Of a DNA stretch of 64,000 nt, positions 1 to 11,212 are shown in pieces. Each line of letters begins with the position of its first letter. Positions within the stretch are counted from its first letter, which is position 1. The DNA comes from Chondrilla cf. caribensis (lineage: Eukaryota; Porifera; Demospongiae; Chondrillida; Chondrillidae). A model generated the notes under the pieces. The model ran no database searches and was not told where the DNA came from. It saw only the letters and a program-made list of their open reading frames with translations. The DNA is taken from positions 4,918,900 to 4,982,899 of the forward strand of contig OZ026546.1 of assembly GCA_964020155.1 (NCBI GenBank), written 5' to 3'. The translations under genes were made by a program, and so were the position numbers.

Positions 1-936
1 CTCGTCGATGGCGTTTCTCATCTCTTTGTCAGCAGTTAGCTGAGTCTCCAGCCGTTGTAACGGATACTGCTGCATGCAGGTAGTAAAAATGGCTTTTAGT
101 TTGACTTGGTCCAAGGCGGTCTTTCCTTGTTTTCCTCTGCAATTACTGCCGCTTCTCTCCCGCAGTGTATAGACCTGAGCTGCCAGCCGACCAGCAAGGT
201 TTCTCCGTGATCGACAACCTTGCAGTGCAAGGTTTAGAACTTCAGTAGCAATCCCATAACTACTAATAGGGGGGCTAATGATATTAGCCCGAGAAGAGAT
301 GTCTTGGAGAACTGGGGTCATCTGGGCATCTGAAAAGTTGTCCGGGCCGTACCAGTAAGGCATTGGCCCCGGTGTTGACATCTCCTGAGGTGGCGGTAGA
401 GGAGCTGGTGGGAAGCAAGGTGGTAGGGGCTGCTGCTCCAAGGATTGAGGGAGAGGCGCTGCTGGGATGCTGGGCTGCAGTGAAGGCTGCTGCTCCAACG
501 ATTGAGGGTGAATGCACCTCTCTTTGACTTCATTCTTTAGAGCTGCTACCTCCTCCTCTAGGCTCTCCAGCCGGCACAGTCGAGCTTCCACTCGGGATAC
601 GGCGTCTAGAAGGTCGTCCAACTTCTCCAGCAAGGTGTCCCGTCCGTCTGTCCGTGTAGGCTGCGATGGGCCTGGGAGATCCACGTCCCGAGTTGTAGGT
701 GCTGGGGCCGCCAGTTCGAATGTAAATGGCTCCTCATTGTCGTCTTGTCGGGGGTTCTCTGAAGAGCGAACTCCATCATTGATCACTTCTGCATCGTATG
801 TCCTCTTTGACTTTCCCCAAGCAACCACGACTTTCTTCCCGACGGCAATAGTGCCCTTCTTCACTGCGCTCTTCTTCACCCACGAGGTTGTCCCCTTCGA
901 TCGTCCATCGCTCCACTTAACAAGGATTTTTTCCAT
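1..936 (-). CDS. BEN-domain protein, 5' part; runs off the left edge
   Basis: An uninterrupted minus-strand frame starts with ATG at 936-934 and stays open for 312 codons to base 1, so the C-terminus is missing. The first ~55 residues (MEKILVKWSDGRS..., then VGKKVVVAWGKSKRTYDAEV) form a short basic beta-rich module that resembles a Tudor/chromo-like N-terminus. Next come an acidic/proline linker, a leucine-heptad coiled coil at about residues 110-140 (LLEKLDDLLDAVSRVEARL), and a Pro/Gln-rich stretch. From about residue 235 the sequence LAAQVYTLRERSGSN followed by G-K-LD-KLKAI has the character of a BEN domain, a DNA- or protein-binding module of chromatin factors that also occurs in mobile elements. 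The gene is divergent from the transposase at 1210, with 273 bp between the ATGs. It could be a host gene or an accessory ORF of the neighbouring transposon. Confidence 0.7.
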   Translation of the reverse strand, partial: MEKILVKWSDGRSKGTTSWVKKSAVKKGTIAVGKKVVVAWGKSKRTYDAEVINDGVRSSENPRQDDNEEPFTFELAAPAPTTRDVDLPGPSQPTRTDGRDTLLEKLDDLLDAVSRVEARLCRLESLEEEVAALKNEVKERCIHPQSLEQQPSLQPSIPAAPLPQSLEQQPLPPCFPPAPLPPPQEMSTPGPMPYWYGPDNFSDAQMTPVLQDISSRANIISPPISSYGIATEVLNLALQGCRSRRNLAGRLAAQVYTLRERSGSNCRGKQGKTALDQVKLKAIFTTCMQQYPLQRLETQLTADKEMRNAIDE

Positions 937-1209
937 CTCGGCTGACTTGACTGACTCACAAACGAACGAACTTGAAGGCTTAAACTAGAAAGTTCATATA
1001 ATCACGTTGAGAATCGTGGCTAATTATAGCCAGCACGCTCGAGGTGCGAGATTACCTTCCGCCAATCAAATAATCGTTTGATATTACACTGCGGTCCGTT
1101 TGTTAAACGCTTATTTGATTGGTTGAAACGTATGCGAATGTATCCTCCTTTAAATAGTATAATAAGTAACTGATGTCAGTTACTCTTGCATATGCAAGAG
1201 TAACTGAAA
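937..1209. promoter_or_regulatory. Bidirectional promoter with inverted CCAAT arms
   Basis: This intergenic spacer lies between two divergent ATGs. It holds an inverted repeat with arms 1062-1079 and 1105-1122 (17 of 18 positions match). Each arm begins or ends with CCAATCAAATAA or its complement, so a CCAAT box faces each gene. TATA-like sequences (TAAATAG, TATAATA) lie at about 1151-1163 on the transposase side. Promoter function is inferred from the symmetry. Confidence 0.5.
1176..1207. repeat. Perfect 32-bp palindrome plus a third arm
   Basis: The sequence TCAGTTACTCTTGCAT is followed without a spacer by its exact reverse complement, ending two bases before the transposase ATG at 1210. 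A further inverted copy of the outer 9 bases (AGTAACTGA) sits at 1165-1173, so two alternative hairpins are possible. It may be an operator, a transposase binding site, or a structure in the mRNA leader. Confidence 0.85.
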
Positions 1210-2235
1210 ATGCCCTTAACAACCTATCAGAGAGAACGAGCTGTTGCCCTATGGACCCAATCTGGACGCAAAACAACAATAGCAAAAGTTAAGAGAGACT
1301 TGGCCTTGGAAGGGATTATCGCCAGTCATGAGGCAGTCCAGAACACCATCACCAGATGGTGCGCAACAGGCAGTGTGTGTGACCGTCCAAGGAGTGGGCC
1401 TCCAAAGAAAGTCCCAGACAGTCATTATCGCTGCATCGATGACGCAATGACTCATGATGATGAGCTTACAGCTTCTTCTTTGAAGGACATCCTGACCGAG
1501 AAGTTTGGTGCAGAGAACGTGAAGTATGGCATAAGAACAATTGCTAGGATACGGAATGAACTTGGATGGACATTCACGTCAGCTAGATATTGTCAGGCAA
1601 TTCGCGATGCCAACAAGGAGAAGCGCCTTGCATGGTGTAAACAGCGTATCGACGATAAGGAGTGTTTCCAGGATGTCATATTCACAGATGAGTCCACCTT
1701 CCAGCTGGAGAGCCACCGAAGGAAGTGCTTCCGGAAGAAGAAGACCCCAAGAAGGCTCAAATACAGGCACAAACACCCACCTAAAATCCATGTCTGGGGA
1801 GGGATTTCAAAGCGGGGAGCAACTCACCTGGTCATGTTTGGAGGAGTCATGAATGCCACAAGGTATGGAGACATTCTCTCAGCCTCTCTCGTGCCCTTTG
1901 TCCAGAAGACGTATCCAGATGGACACCGACTATATCAGGATAATGATCCTAAACATACAAGTAAATACATTCAGAATTTCTTTCTGCAAAATAACATCAC
2001 ATGGTGGAAGAGCCCAGCCGAAAGCCCTGACCTGAATCCTATTGAAAAAGTTTGGGGATCCATGAAGACATACCTTCGTGACAAGTACAAGCCAAGGAAC
2101 CTACCACAGCTCAAAGAAGGCATAAAAGCATACTGGAGCAAGCTGACACCTGAGCTGTGTGCCAGGTATATCGACCACTTACAAAAGGTCATGCCCATTG
2201 TTGTCCAGGAAGAGGGGCGACCTTCAGGACACTGA
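1210..2235 (+). CDS. Tc1/mariner-superfamily transposase (DD34E), intact
   Basis: This intact 341-aa cut-and-paste DNA transposase has the usual length for Tc1-like enzymes. An N-terminal helix-turn-helix region (about residues 1-110, including CATGSVCDRPRSGPPKK) is followed by a DDE_3 catalytic domain. The catalytic residues are visible: Asp in VIFTDEST, the first Asp in LYQDNDPKHTS, and Glu in SPDLNPIEKVWGSMK, with 34 residues between the second and third. ATG 1210 is the only start that includes the whole HTH. An AATAAA signal follows at 2375. Terminal inverted repeats were not found within reach, so either the element ends lie further out or the gene is domesticated. It is divergent from the BEN-domain gene. 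Confidence 0.92.
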   Translation: MPLTTYQRERAVALWTQSGRKTTIAKVKRDLALEGIIASHEAVQNTITRWCATGSVCDRPRSGPPKKVPDSHYRCIDDAMTHDDELTASSLKDILTEKFGAENVKYGIRTIARIRNELGWTFTSARYCQAIRDANKEKRLAWCKQRIDDKECFQDVIFTDESTFQLESHRRKCFRKKKTPRRLKYRHKHPPKIHVWGGISKRGATHLVMFGGVMNATRYGDILSASLVPFVQKTYPDGHRLYQDNDPKHTSKYIQNFFLQNNITWWKSPAESPDLNPIEKVWGSMKTYLRDKYKPRNLPQLKEGIKAYWSKLTPELCARYIDHLQKVMPIVVQEEGRPSGH

Positions 2236-2374
2236 ACTATCTATTCTATTATTATTATTATATTCTTATTCTATGGAAGAACAGTTTATTGTGTTTGCTA
2301 GTGTAACTGTTATAATTGTGATTGCCTTCCCTCTGCATTAGTTGTTGGGTGACATTTGACCTTTTGCGCTATTA

Positions 2375-2380
2375 AATAAA
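2375..2380 (+). terminator. Candidate polyadenylation signal of the transposase gene
   Basis: AATAAA lies 140 bp after the stop codon in an AT-rich stretch. It is the first canonical signal downstream. Confidence 0.45.
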
Positions 2381-2429
2381 CATTGCGTTGTTAAATTTTG
2401 ATTGATTGAAAACCACAATCCCTCACTCT

Positions 2430-2740
2430 TCCGCGAAGTAGAAAAATGGCGGCGCTGGAACACTATCTGTTGACGATTTGGGGTTACGAGAGCGTACTGT
2501 CTCGCAGACTGCGATAGATAGATTCAGGTAAACCTGCTCGGAACCATTTTCTGTGCGATCATGGCGAACTACCGCGCCGTACGTACGTACGTTTTCTCTC
2601 CGCGGGTACCAAGTGGTCGATCCGCAGGCGTAAACCGATCTTTCCGCAGGACGTTCATGAAAATCAACGACTTGCCGCTCTGCTATACGCAGATACCAAG
2701 CGCGGCAAGCCTGCGGAAAAATTCAGGTTTCTTGTAACAT
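2430..2740. other. CpG-rich block with small ORF and nested inverted repeats
   Basis: This stretch is clearly GC- and CpG-richer than the DNA to its right. It contains an ATG in good context at 2561 that opens a 58-aa frame to a TAA at 2735-2737 (begins MANYRAVRTYVF). The peptide matches no family I recognise and may not be real. The 3' part carries nested stems: 2641-2650 pairs with 2710-2719, 2671-2678 with 2702-2709, and 2679-2683 with 2689-2693. It could be a CpG promoter, the edge of the left-hand mobile block, or a structured RNA. Confidence 0.35.
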
Positions 2741-3701
2741 GTACCGTATGTAGATAAATAATAACATACAGTACATGTTAATAGCATTGATAAGCAATAA
2801 ACTGGAAGAGTGATTTGTGGGACTACCAAGTAGAAAGAATGTAAGAGATAAGGAAAGAATTGGTTTAGGAGCACAATTTTACCAAAGTTGACAGGTAAGT
2901 ACATTCCATGTACTTGTATGCTGGTTGAGGGTTAGATCAAAGGAAAAACTGTGTGTACATAAGCCATGTAGCAGACACAGCACAGGTCACCAGACAGGTT
3001 TCATTGTTAGAATTAATTGAGTGAGAACGAGGCAGGAAAATACTAAACATATTGCATATAATGTGTTGTATTGAGCTATGTGCCTATTTGCAGTATAAAT
3101 TGTCTATCAATCACCACACCAGGATATAACTATTACTTCTATATACGCATCACAGAAAACTTGACATATCATAATACAACCATGGTGCAATTAGGATTAT
3201 GTTATGACAAATCTGCATCACATTATAACGACATACAAAAGAATCAATGGGGTTGGAGAAAACTACGATTGTTTTACAATTTCGCAATGATCAAAGTACA
3301 ATTAAACTACGATAAATACTTAACAATAGAAAATTACAATTCCACTACAACGGAATTATGATGTACGTAACTACGAGCAAATATATGATTCCACTACAAT
3401 TACGTTATGCTACGACATGTCAACTTTTCTGTGACCAGCACCAAATGCAAATTCAAGCAGGAGACATTGTTAAATGACAGGAGGATTTTCACATTACTTC
3501 GTTTCCATCAAACCAATCCAAATTATATGTACGTGCATATAAAAATATACAGTGGATGTCACTATTCAAACAATATACTTGTGAAGTATAATATCCACTA
3601 ACAAATTATTATAAACACTATTGTTGGGTTAGACTACGTAATGCCACTACTACAGTAACTACTATCACTGTTGAAATACTATCAGTCACACCACACAAGG
3701 T
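2741..3701. other. Intergenic, no gene recognised
   Basis: AT-rich sequence without a convincing coding frame. Around 2975-3060 it resembles stretches near 28030-28110 and 48580-48650 (a CACCAGACA...GGCAGGAAA core), so a dispersed repeat also found beside the ITIM-tailed genes is present here. Confidence 0.4.
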
Positions 3702-6700
3702 TTAGTCCTCCTGCTTCATTGGACCATAAGCAGGACTATCAGTCATTGTAATATCTTCATAAGTCTTTGGTTCTTGTAGTTGATTACACAATATGTCTTT
3801 GTGTTTGGAAGACAAATTCTTTAGGGTTGAAGTATGACATCCATATTTGGTTATGAGGAAAACAGCCACCACACTGATGACGTTCGTCACAACCAGGATG
3901 ACTGATGGGATAGCACCAGCTAATGCTTCTGGTAGTACTGATGTGGGCTCATATGTACACGGAGGACAAGAACCTGCACACAGCATGATGTATATACAGC
4001 ACAGTAAATCACATGTATGTACTTATGTATGTACATATGTACATTGCCTGCAAGTGCATATGATACTAATATACAACACAGGGTTTCATCAAAGGGTTTC
4101 AACGCATATTGCTCCAATATCTTTGGGACTATGGGGATTATGGTTAATTTATGGAACTTATTATTAATTATGTATAGATACATGGGAATTTAACCTTTCT
4201 TTGACATAATTCAGAGCCCAGAGTTCGAGATAAAATTGTTCATGAATGATAGCCGGGAACTATGCATTAGAGGAAACCCCGTGTTGTGTATTAGTATCAT
4301 GTTCTAATTTGCTGCAGGAGATCAAGTGGGTATCAGATTAAACACACAGTTTTGTCACCTAAGGTGCAAATAACTTCTGAGGCCTTGTGAGGAGAGTAGT
4401 AACCACTTAAGCATTCGTTGATCAGATTCAGTGCAGCTATTAACTCCACTCAGTACTGTACGAATTCATTCTTGAATATGTTGGGTGAATTTGGCAGCTT
4501 GGCATAAAATGCTGGGCTAGATATTCTACAACATACTCTGTACATTTATATACGTAATATGCACATACGTATGTAAGTACAGTCTAACTTCTCTATAACA
4601 AACCCCCTTGGGACCAATGAAATAGTTCATTATAGCAGGGTGTTCACTATAACAGGTTCATTCAAAAATGAATATCGACTATATAAATTATGAGAATCAG
4701 ATGCTTACAGACAATGATATGCTTAAGATATTGTGCAAATAACACATTAAGCCTACAAAGCTATTTAAAATACATGTCAAGTGAGGATTGTTGAAGGTTG
4801 GAAACCTTCTTCTCTCTGCAATCTGCTTCAATTTTGTTGATCATGCCCAATAAGTCTTCCGATTCAGGTAACGATTGTGTAAAAGCACGTACAGTTTCAA
4901 TTGCTGTGAGAAACTCTTTAAACGTAGGGATTATGGGTTCAGCCATGTCCTCCTTCTCTTCCTCATGTTCTTCTTCAACTGTCTTCTTTGAACTGAGAAC
5001 GCATTGAACAATTTCATCGTCTTCCAATTCCTCACAGGTGGCAACCTCCCATTCTTCAGCATCCAGTTCTGTGATTATCCTCTCCTCAATTCCAAGCCTT
5101 TCACACTCATTAGATACCGTTGGCAATGTCAGCTCTTGAAGGGCTCCCTCTGTCCACCCTGCATGTCTGAAACAATTGGCAACGCACTCTTCAGTTACAT
5201 GTTCCCAGGCCTTCTTGGTGAAGTTCATAGCCTGTAAAACATTCACTTCGAAGGCTATTTCATTGTCAATGCAGTCCACCATTCTCTCCAATAATAATTT
5301 TCGATACCATGATTTGAAACATTGAATGATGCCCTGATCCATTGGCTGAAGTACAGCGGTTGTATTTGGGGGCAAATAGTGAACCACAATTGCCTTTAAA
5401 TTAGACACAACAGGGTGGGCAGGACAGTTATCAACGAACAACACAATTTTTCGTTTGCGAGAGGCCATCTTGTTGTCGAGACTTCTTATCCATTCTGTCC
5501 ACAAATAACCAGTCATCCAGGCTTTGTTATTATTCCGGTAAGTGACTGGTAAAGTCTTCACATTTTTGAAACATCTCGGATTGGCAGATTTTCCTATAAC
5601 AAGCGGGGTGAGGCAGTCTGTACCATCCATGTTGGCACCAAGAAGTAGTGTAATTCTTTGCTTGCTTCTTTTGTTACCAGCACACTCGTCACCTGCACGA
5701 GGCAGGGTTTTGTTAGGTAACAACTGATAAAACAGCCCGGTTTCATCAGCATTATAAATATCATTCGATTTATACCCTTCAATCAGTGTTGGAAAAACAT
5801 CTTTTAACCAGGTTTGCGTTGTATCCATGTTTACATCGCCTTTCTCTCCAATGATTGTCTTAAATGATAAATCGTGGCGCTGTTTGAAACGGTCTATCCA
5901 ACCATTAGAGCAGGCAAAATCGTTAACACCAAAAGATAACGCATACTTTACTGCTTTAGCTTTCAATATGGCAGCAGATATAGGAACGTTCTTTTCTCTG
6001 GCTTGACAAAACCATCTGTACACAGCTTCATCAATATCTTCATACTTAGCAGGACGAAGTTTCTTTCTGTTCCACGACGAAGAGCCACTTTCAGCAGCTG
6101 CTTTGATTTTGTCTCTGTCAGACCATATTGTAGCGACTGTACTTTTTGGCAATCCCAGTTCCCTGCAAATACTTGCTTGGGTCTTCTTTTTCCTCTCTAA
6201 ATCGTCCACAATCTGTAATTTCTCCTTAAGGGCTAGTGATTTTCGCGCGTGTTTAACAGAAGAAGCCATTTTCCACATAGGAAATTGTTATGACAGGAAA
6301 TGACCACAGATCGTTATAAAAGGAAATAGGAAAATGGCTGATCGATATACACGGGTAGTATTACATACACAAGAATCAGTTTTAACGCTGTAGATCGTTA
6401 TATCCAGTGTTATCGTTATAGCCAGGGTTCGTAATAGAGAAGTTAGACTGTATATGTACGTACATACAATACTTATGTAAGTAAGCAACTAATCTTAAAG
6501 ACACAAGTACAGACATTAACATAGAGCAATGACACTTGTCAAGATTAATATTATGAGGCATATACTCACTAGGAGTTTCAGCAGTAGAGTTGGTACCAGT
6601 ACATCCAGCAGCACTTCCACAGCTGTTACTTTGAATAACTGTGAAATTATACTCTATAAGAGGATCTAGTCCACCAATAACACACGGACTAGTACAGTCT

Positions 6701-7558
6701 GTACTATTCCCACAGTTTGGTGATGATGTAGGACAGTAGGTGACTGTAGTGGATGTGACTGGAGTATCAGGAAGTTGTTGCCATGTAAGAGCAAACACAT
6801 CAGCACCGACATAAACAACCATAACTGAATGGCATGAAGGAACACCTGGAATGTTGTACATACATAATATCATCAGTGTTAGGCATGCTGCATCAAATCA
6901 TGTTACACAAAATACATGCCATATTACAGTGAAGATGTTCACATATTGTGTGCATTCTATGACTATGTGTATGTTTTAAGTATGGATACATATGTATGTG
7001 GCATTATTATACCAGAGTTTTATACCGGGCAGAATTTTCTTTTGACATAATATTTTATATTGAACCATTTGTACATATGTACATGCTCTGTATAAATTGT
7101 CTACACCAGGATACAACTATTACATACAGTACATAGTATGTGTCTATGCACAATATGCACATGTACAGTGACATTCACATGTTCACTACAGCACTGTACA
7201 CAGGGGTATACAGTACATATGTATGTACAGGTCTATAAACATGGGAGGTTGGTTGCAGAGAGCCAGGTGTAGTGGGACATTTGGTACAAGTGGAGGTGAC
7301 CTGAAAACATACAACTATATCCCTGCAAAAAGACACCTACATACTGTAAGTGCATACGTATGTATGCACACACGTACGTATGTACATGCATTCTCATGCT
7401 GGACCACACTCTTAAATATGTAACTGGTACAGTTATAGCAATAAAAATATCTATACACTGATACTCTCACCAAGGATATATATTTCACTAACAGTACATG
7501 GATTAGTGATATTGATTGTACCTCATTGCATAGTGTGTGTGTGTGTGTGTTGTGTGTG

Positions 7559-7628
<70 letters not shown>

Positions 7629-8101
7629 CGGAAACTGAAGACTTTCCACATGAGATGCATTCGGGACATCCTTGGCTTCACACTGTGGGACAAGAGAAGA
7701 AATGAGGAACTTCTGAAAGAAGCAAATGAGCAGCCTATTGAGGAGCAAATGAAGGAGATGAGACTGAGATGGTTTGGCCATCTTCAGAGGATGCCAGATC
7801 ACTGGCCCCAGAAACAGCTTCTGAGGTTCAGACCGAAGGGCAAGAAGAGAAAACCAGGAGGTACCCAACAGCGCTGGGTGGACCTCATCAGCCGTGACCT
7901 GCAAGGACTAGATGACTGGCAAAGTGACTGCCAGGACCGCAAAAAGTGGAGACAGCTGATCAGGACTAATCGAGGTTCGGGTGCAGTATGAGTGATTCCA
8001 ACCCAATGTTCAAAATGAACAAGGAGTAAAGAAGAAGAAGTGTGTGTGTTGTATGTGTGCGTGCGTGCGTGTGTGCGTGCATGCGTGTGTGCGTGCGTGT
8101 G

Positions 8102-8174
<73 letters not shown>

Positions 8175-11162
8175 CAGGTGAAGTACTGGTGTGCTGTTGC
8201 CAGGAAACAGTGAAACCAATGGCGCATAACAACACTACATACGTAAGTCATTGTTATGGCAAACTTGTAAGGGTCAACTGAAACCAAAACAATGTTGGGA
8301 AGTGAAACTACAGAAACACAACACATAACTGTAACTTGTATGACTTGCCAGGGATGTCCTGATTCACAGAGTACATAATAGTAGAATTATATGGAGTAAC
8401 TTCCAGAGAGTGAATTAAGTAATTATGATACACACACAACACAGAAGGCCATTATACTTCTCCCTCTGCATGATGTGCAAACAGAATATGTTCCACTTTT
8501 CTGTATTCCAAGTATGATCTGTGCACTTGACATGTGTGCTTATATTACAGAGGCACAACAGACTATTGAGATGACAAATAACGTACACATACGTACGTAC
8601 ATGTACAAACTGGGCAACAGCTTTCTCAGTTACCTCTACTCTCACTGGAGTATGTACAGTGTGTATCCTACCTTCATTTTAAGGTGAGGTTTTGCCAATA
8701 TTTCTAATACAGAGATACTGTGACAATAAACCGCAAGATAACAGGTGTGAAACTTTAATGATATTCATGTCTTCATTAATAATATTCATTACAAAGTTAT
8801 GTAAACAAGGTGTCAGTCCCCTATCATGCAACAACACACCAGACCACACCCTCAGTTGTTGTCTGAGGCTGGAACTCAGGGAACAGGTCTAACTCAACAA
8901 GACTATTGTCATATTCTACTTACTCATATTTCTATGTTGATTTATTACTTGAGTATACACTTGTGGTTGTGTGTCACTTACTACACAACTAGGCTCCATC
9001 CTACTGAGCAACAGCTGGGTACCAAGTGTCACACCAAGAACCACCAAACAATAAATTGCAGGTCAACAATAAAGAGGTGGAACTGACTTCGTTAATGAGA
9101 TCACTCTGTACATTAAGTACATACACACATGCACGTATCATGCGTGTACATACGTATGTACGTATGTACATTATACGTATAATATGTACAGCACATACAC
9201 TGTATACTTAAGAGCATGCAATAGAATAGACATTAGTGTGTTATTCAAACTCACTGTCCAACATACATCATATACACATGGTATTTATTATGTACTTCTA
9301 AAGAAGTGAGGCAGCAACATGTACAATAGTTTAACTCCAGACAGTGAAGCAACAATCAACTTCAGATCACTGAGTGCACCACAAATTTACACAGGACTGA
9401 ATACTCAATGGACTACATAATTCTTTAATAGCTCAGGACCACACATCTCACCACGATTGGTACTGGTGAGGGATACACATCAGTGCTTGACCTCACATAC
9501 ATATTATTGTACATAATGTACTTGTGTACTCACATGTGGTATGTAGGTACAACAAGATAACTGTTACCATAGATATGTATGTACGTATCCATCACACAAA
9601 CATGATTGGACCTCAATTGGTACTTACTTAGTAATGCAAGGACTTGGTGTACTTACGTATGTTACATGTGAAATATGCCATAAGGTCATAGTAGCTACCA
9701 CAGCTGGAAACATATGTACGTACATTCATACATATATGAGAAAGCAATTTACGTATAGTTTGATGGTTCCTTTCTACACATGGAAGTAACAAGAAGTCCA
9801 TCTCAGATGATATACACTAAACACAATGAAAATGAAGAAGTGAAATATTACCAAAACTCAAAGTCATCTCTGTGACATTGGGTGCACACTCAGTAACAAC
9901 AGGTCAAAATTAACATTCTACAGGCTTCAATTCATAAACCATACTTAATGTACACAAGGTCATCTCTGAACACATTAGTGCAATGTCATGAACTATTAGC
10001 TAAGTATGTACTAAAGCTGAGAAGTTGTTTAGAAAACAGGTAACCATTTGTATGTCAATTAGTTATACAATTTGTTCCTTCTACTATAATGTACATATGT
10101 GTACAATTTATTAAACTTTATTCAATGCATTTGACAACACACAGAATTCCTACATTTTTTGGCCCACATCACTGCCTCGTGTAAAAGGCATCAATTGATT
10201 TCACTCATAGAACATTGGTACAATATAAGCTACATATCCTTGGATATAAATAAATGTAAACAAATCATTAGTTTGAATGACAACACACAGTGAGGGTTTG
10301 GCCTATTGGAGAACACTCTCAGGATGACATATCTAAAGCGTGCACCATTGTACTGAGTGTGTTTCTCCTAATGACTTTTATGACACTGTGACCACTGTTG
10401 CCTCTCCTGTGGGGACTCCCATTCAGTCAAAGAATACAGGAGTTTACTGAAATTAACAGGATATCTAAAAATAGCATGTCCTCATTTGGATATGATATGA
10501 GTACTGTAAAAGCGGGGTGTTAAGTGCATGCGCTTTTGACTCTGGTTGACAAGAAAATATGCACTTGATAAAAGATATGCGCTTATTAGCAATTTAGTTA
10601 GTAGCAGTTTTTTGCAGAGTATATCTTGTCCTCCATGGCTACACGGCCTTCCTTTCAAATTTTACACATGCTTACTCCCTTTGCTGCTACTGCAAATTTT
10701 CTCCTCATCTTCAATCAATGCAGGACTGTCTTTGTGTCTGCGTGTCTTCATGAAAAGTGCTTGCACGTCTTGTGATTGCGACCGTTGTGTCAATTAAACT
10801 TTAGCGTCTTTAGTTTTTACTCCCTCTCATAACTTTTTTTCTTTCCTTTTTGAGGCTTGTAAGTCAATAACGAGCTGTTGCTGCCTGCTGGAGCTGCTTT
10901 CTGCCATATTGTTTCAAGTGCATATGTGGCACACCACCCATACGTGCTTAACAAATGAATGTTTTGACAACAAAATCACAGGCGCTTAACAAAAAATATG
11001 TGCTTAACAACCCGCCTTTACGGTACCTACCAAGCAAACCCTGCTGAGACTAATGAGGGAAACCCTGTAGTGAGAGCTTTGATTGGTCAGGCTCTAGTTG
11101 AATGAATGAATTATCAATAGTCAACACAGCAGTTATGGAATGGGCTTGGGTTGCAGAACTTG

Positions 11163-11212
<50 letters not shown>

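Noticed and set aside
284..988. Open frames at 284-533 (minus) and 512-988 (plus)
   Set aside because: They overlap the continuous minus-strand BEN frame in other frames and lack family signatures.
7503..8326. Poly-Thr-His and Cys-Val proteins over CA/TG repeats (also 21160-21561, 23688-24158, 40426-40981, 53386-53627)
   Set aside because: Pure translations of dinucleotide microsatellites.
10546..10797. 83-aa ORF inside the MITE
   Set aside because: No transposase features; MITEs are noncoding.
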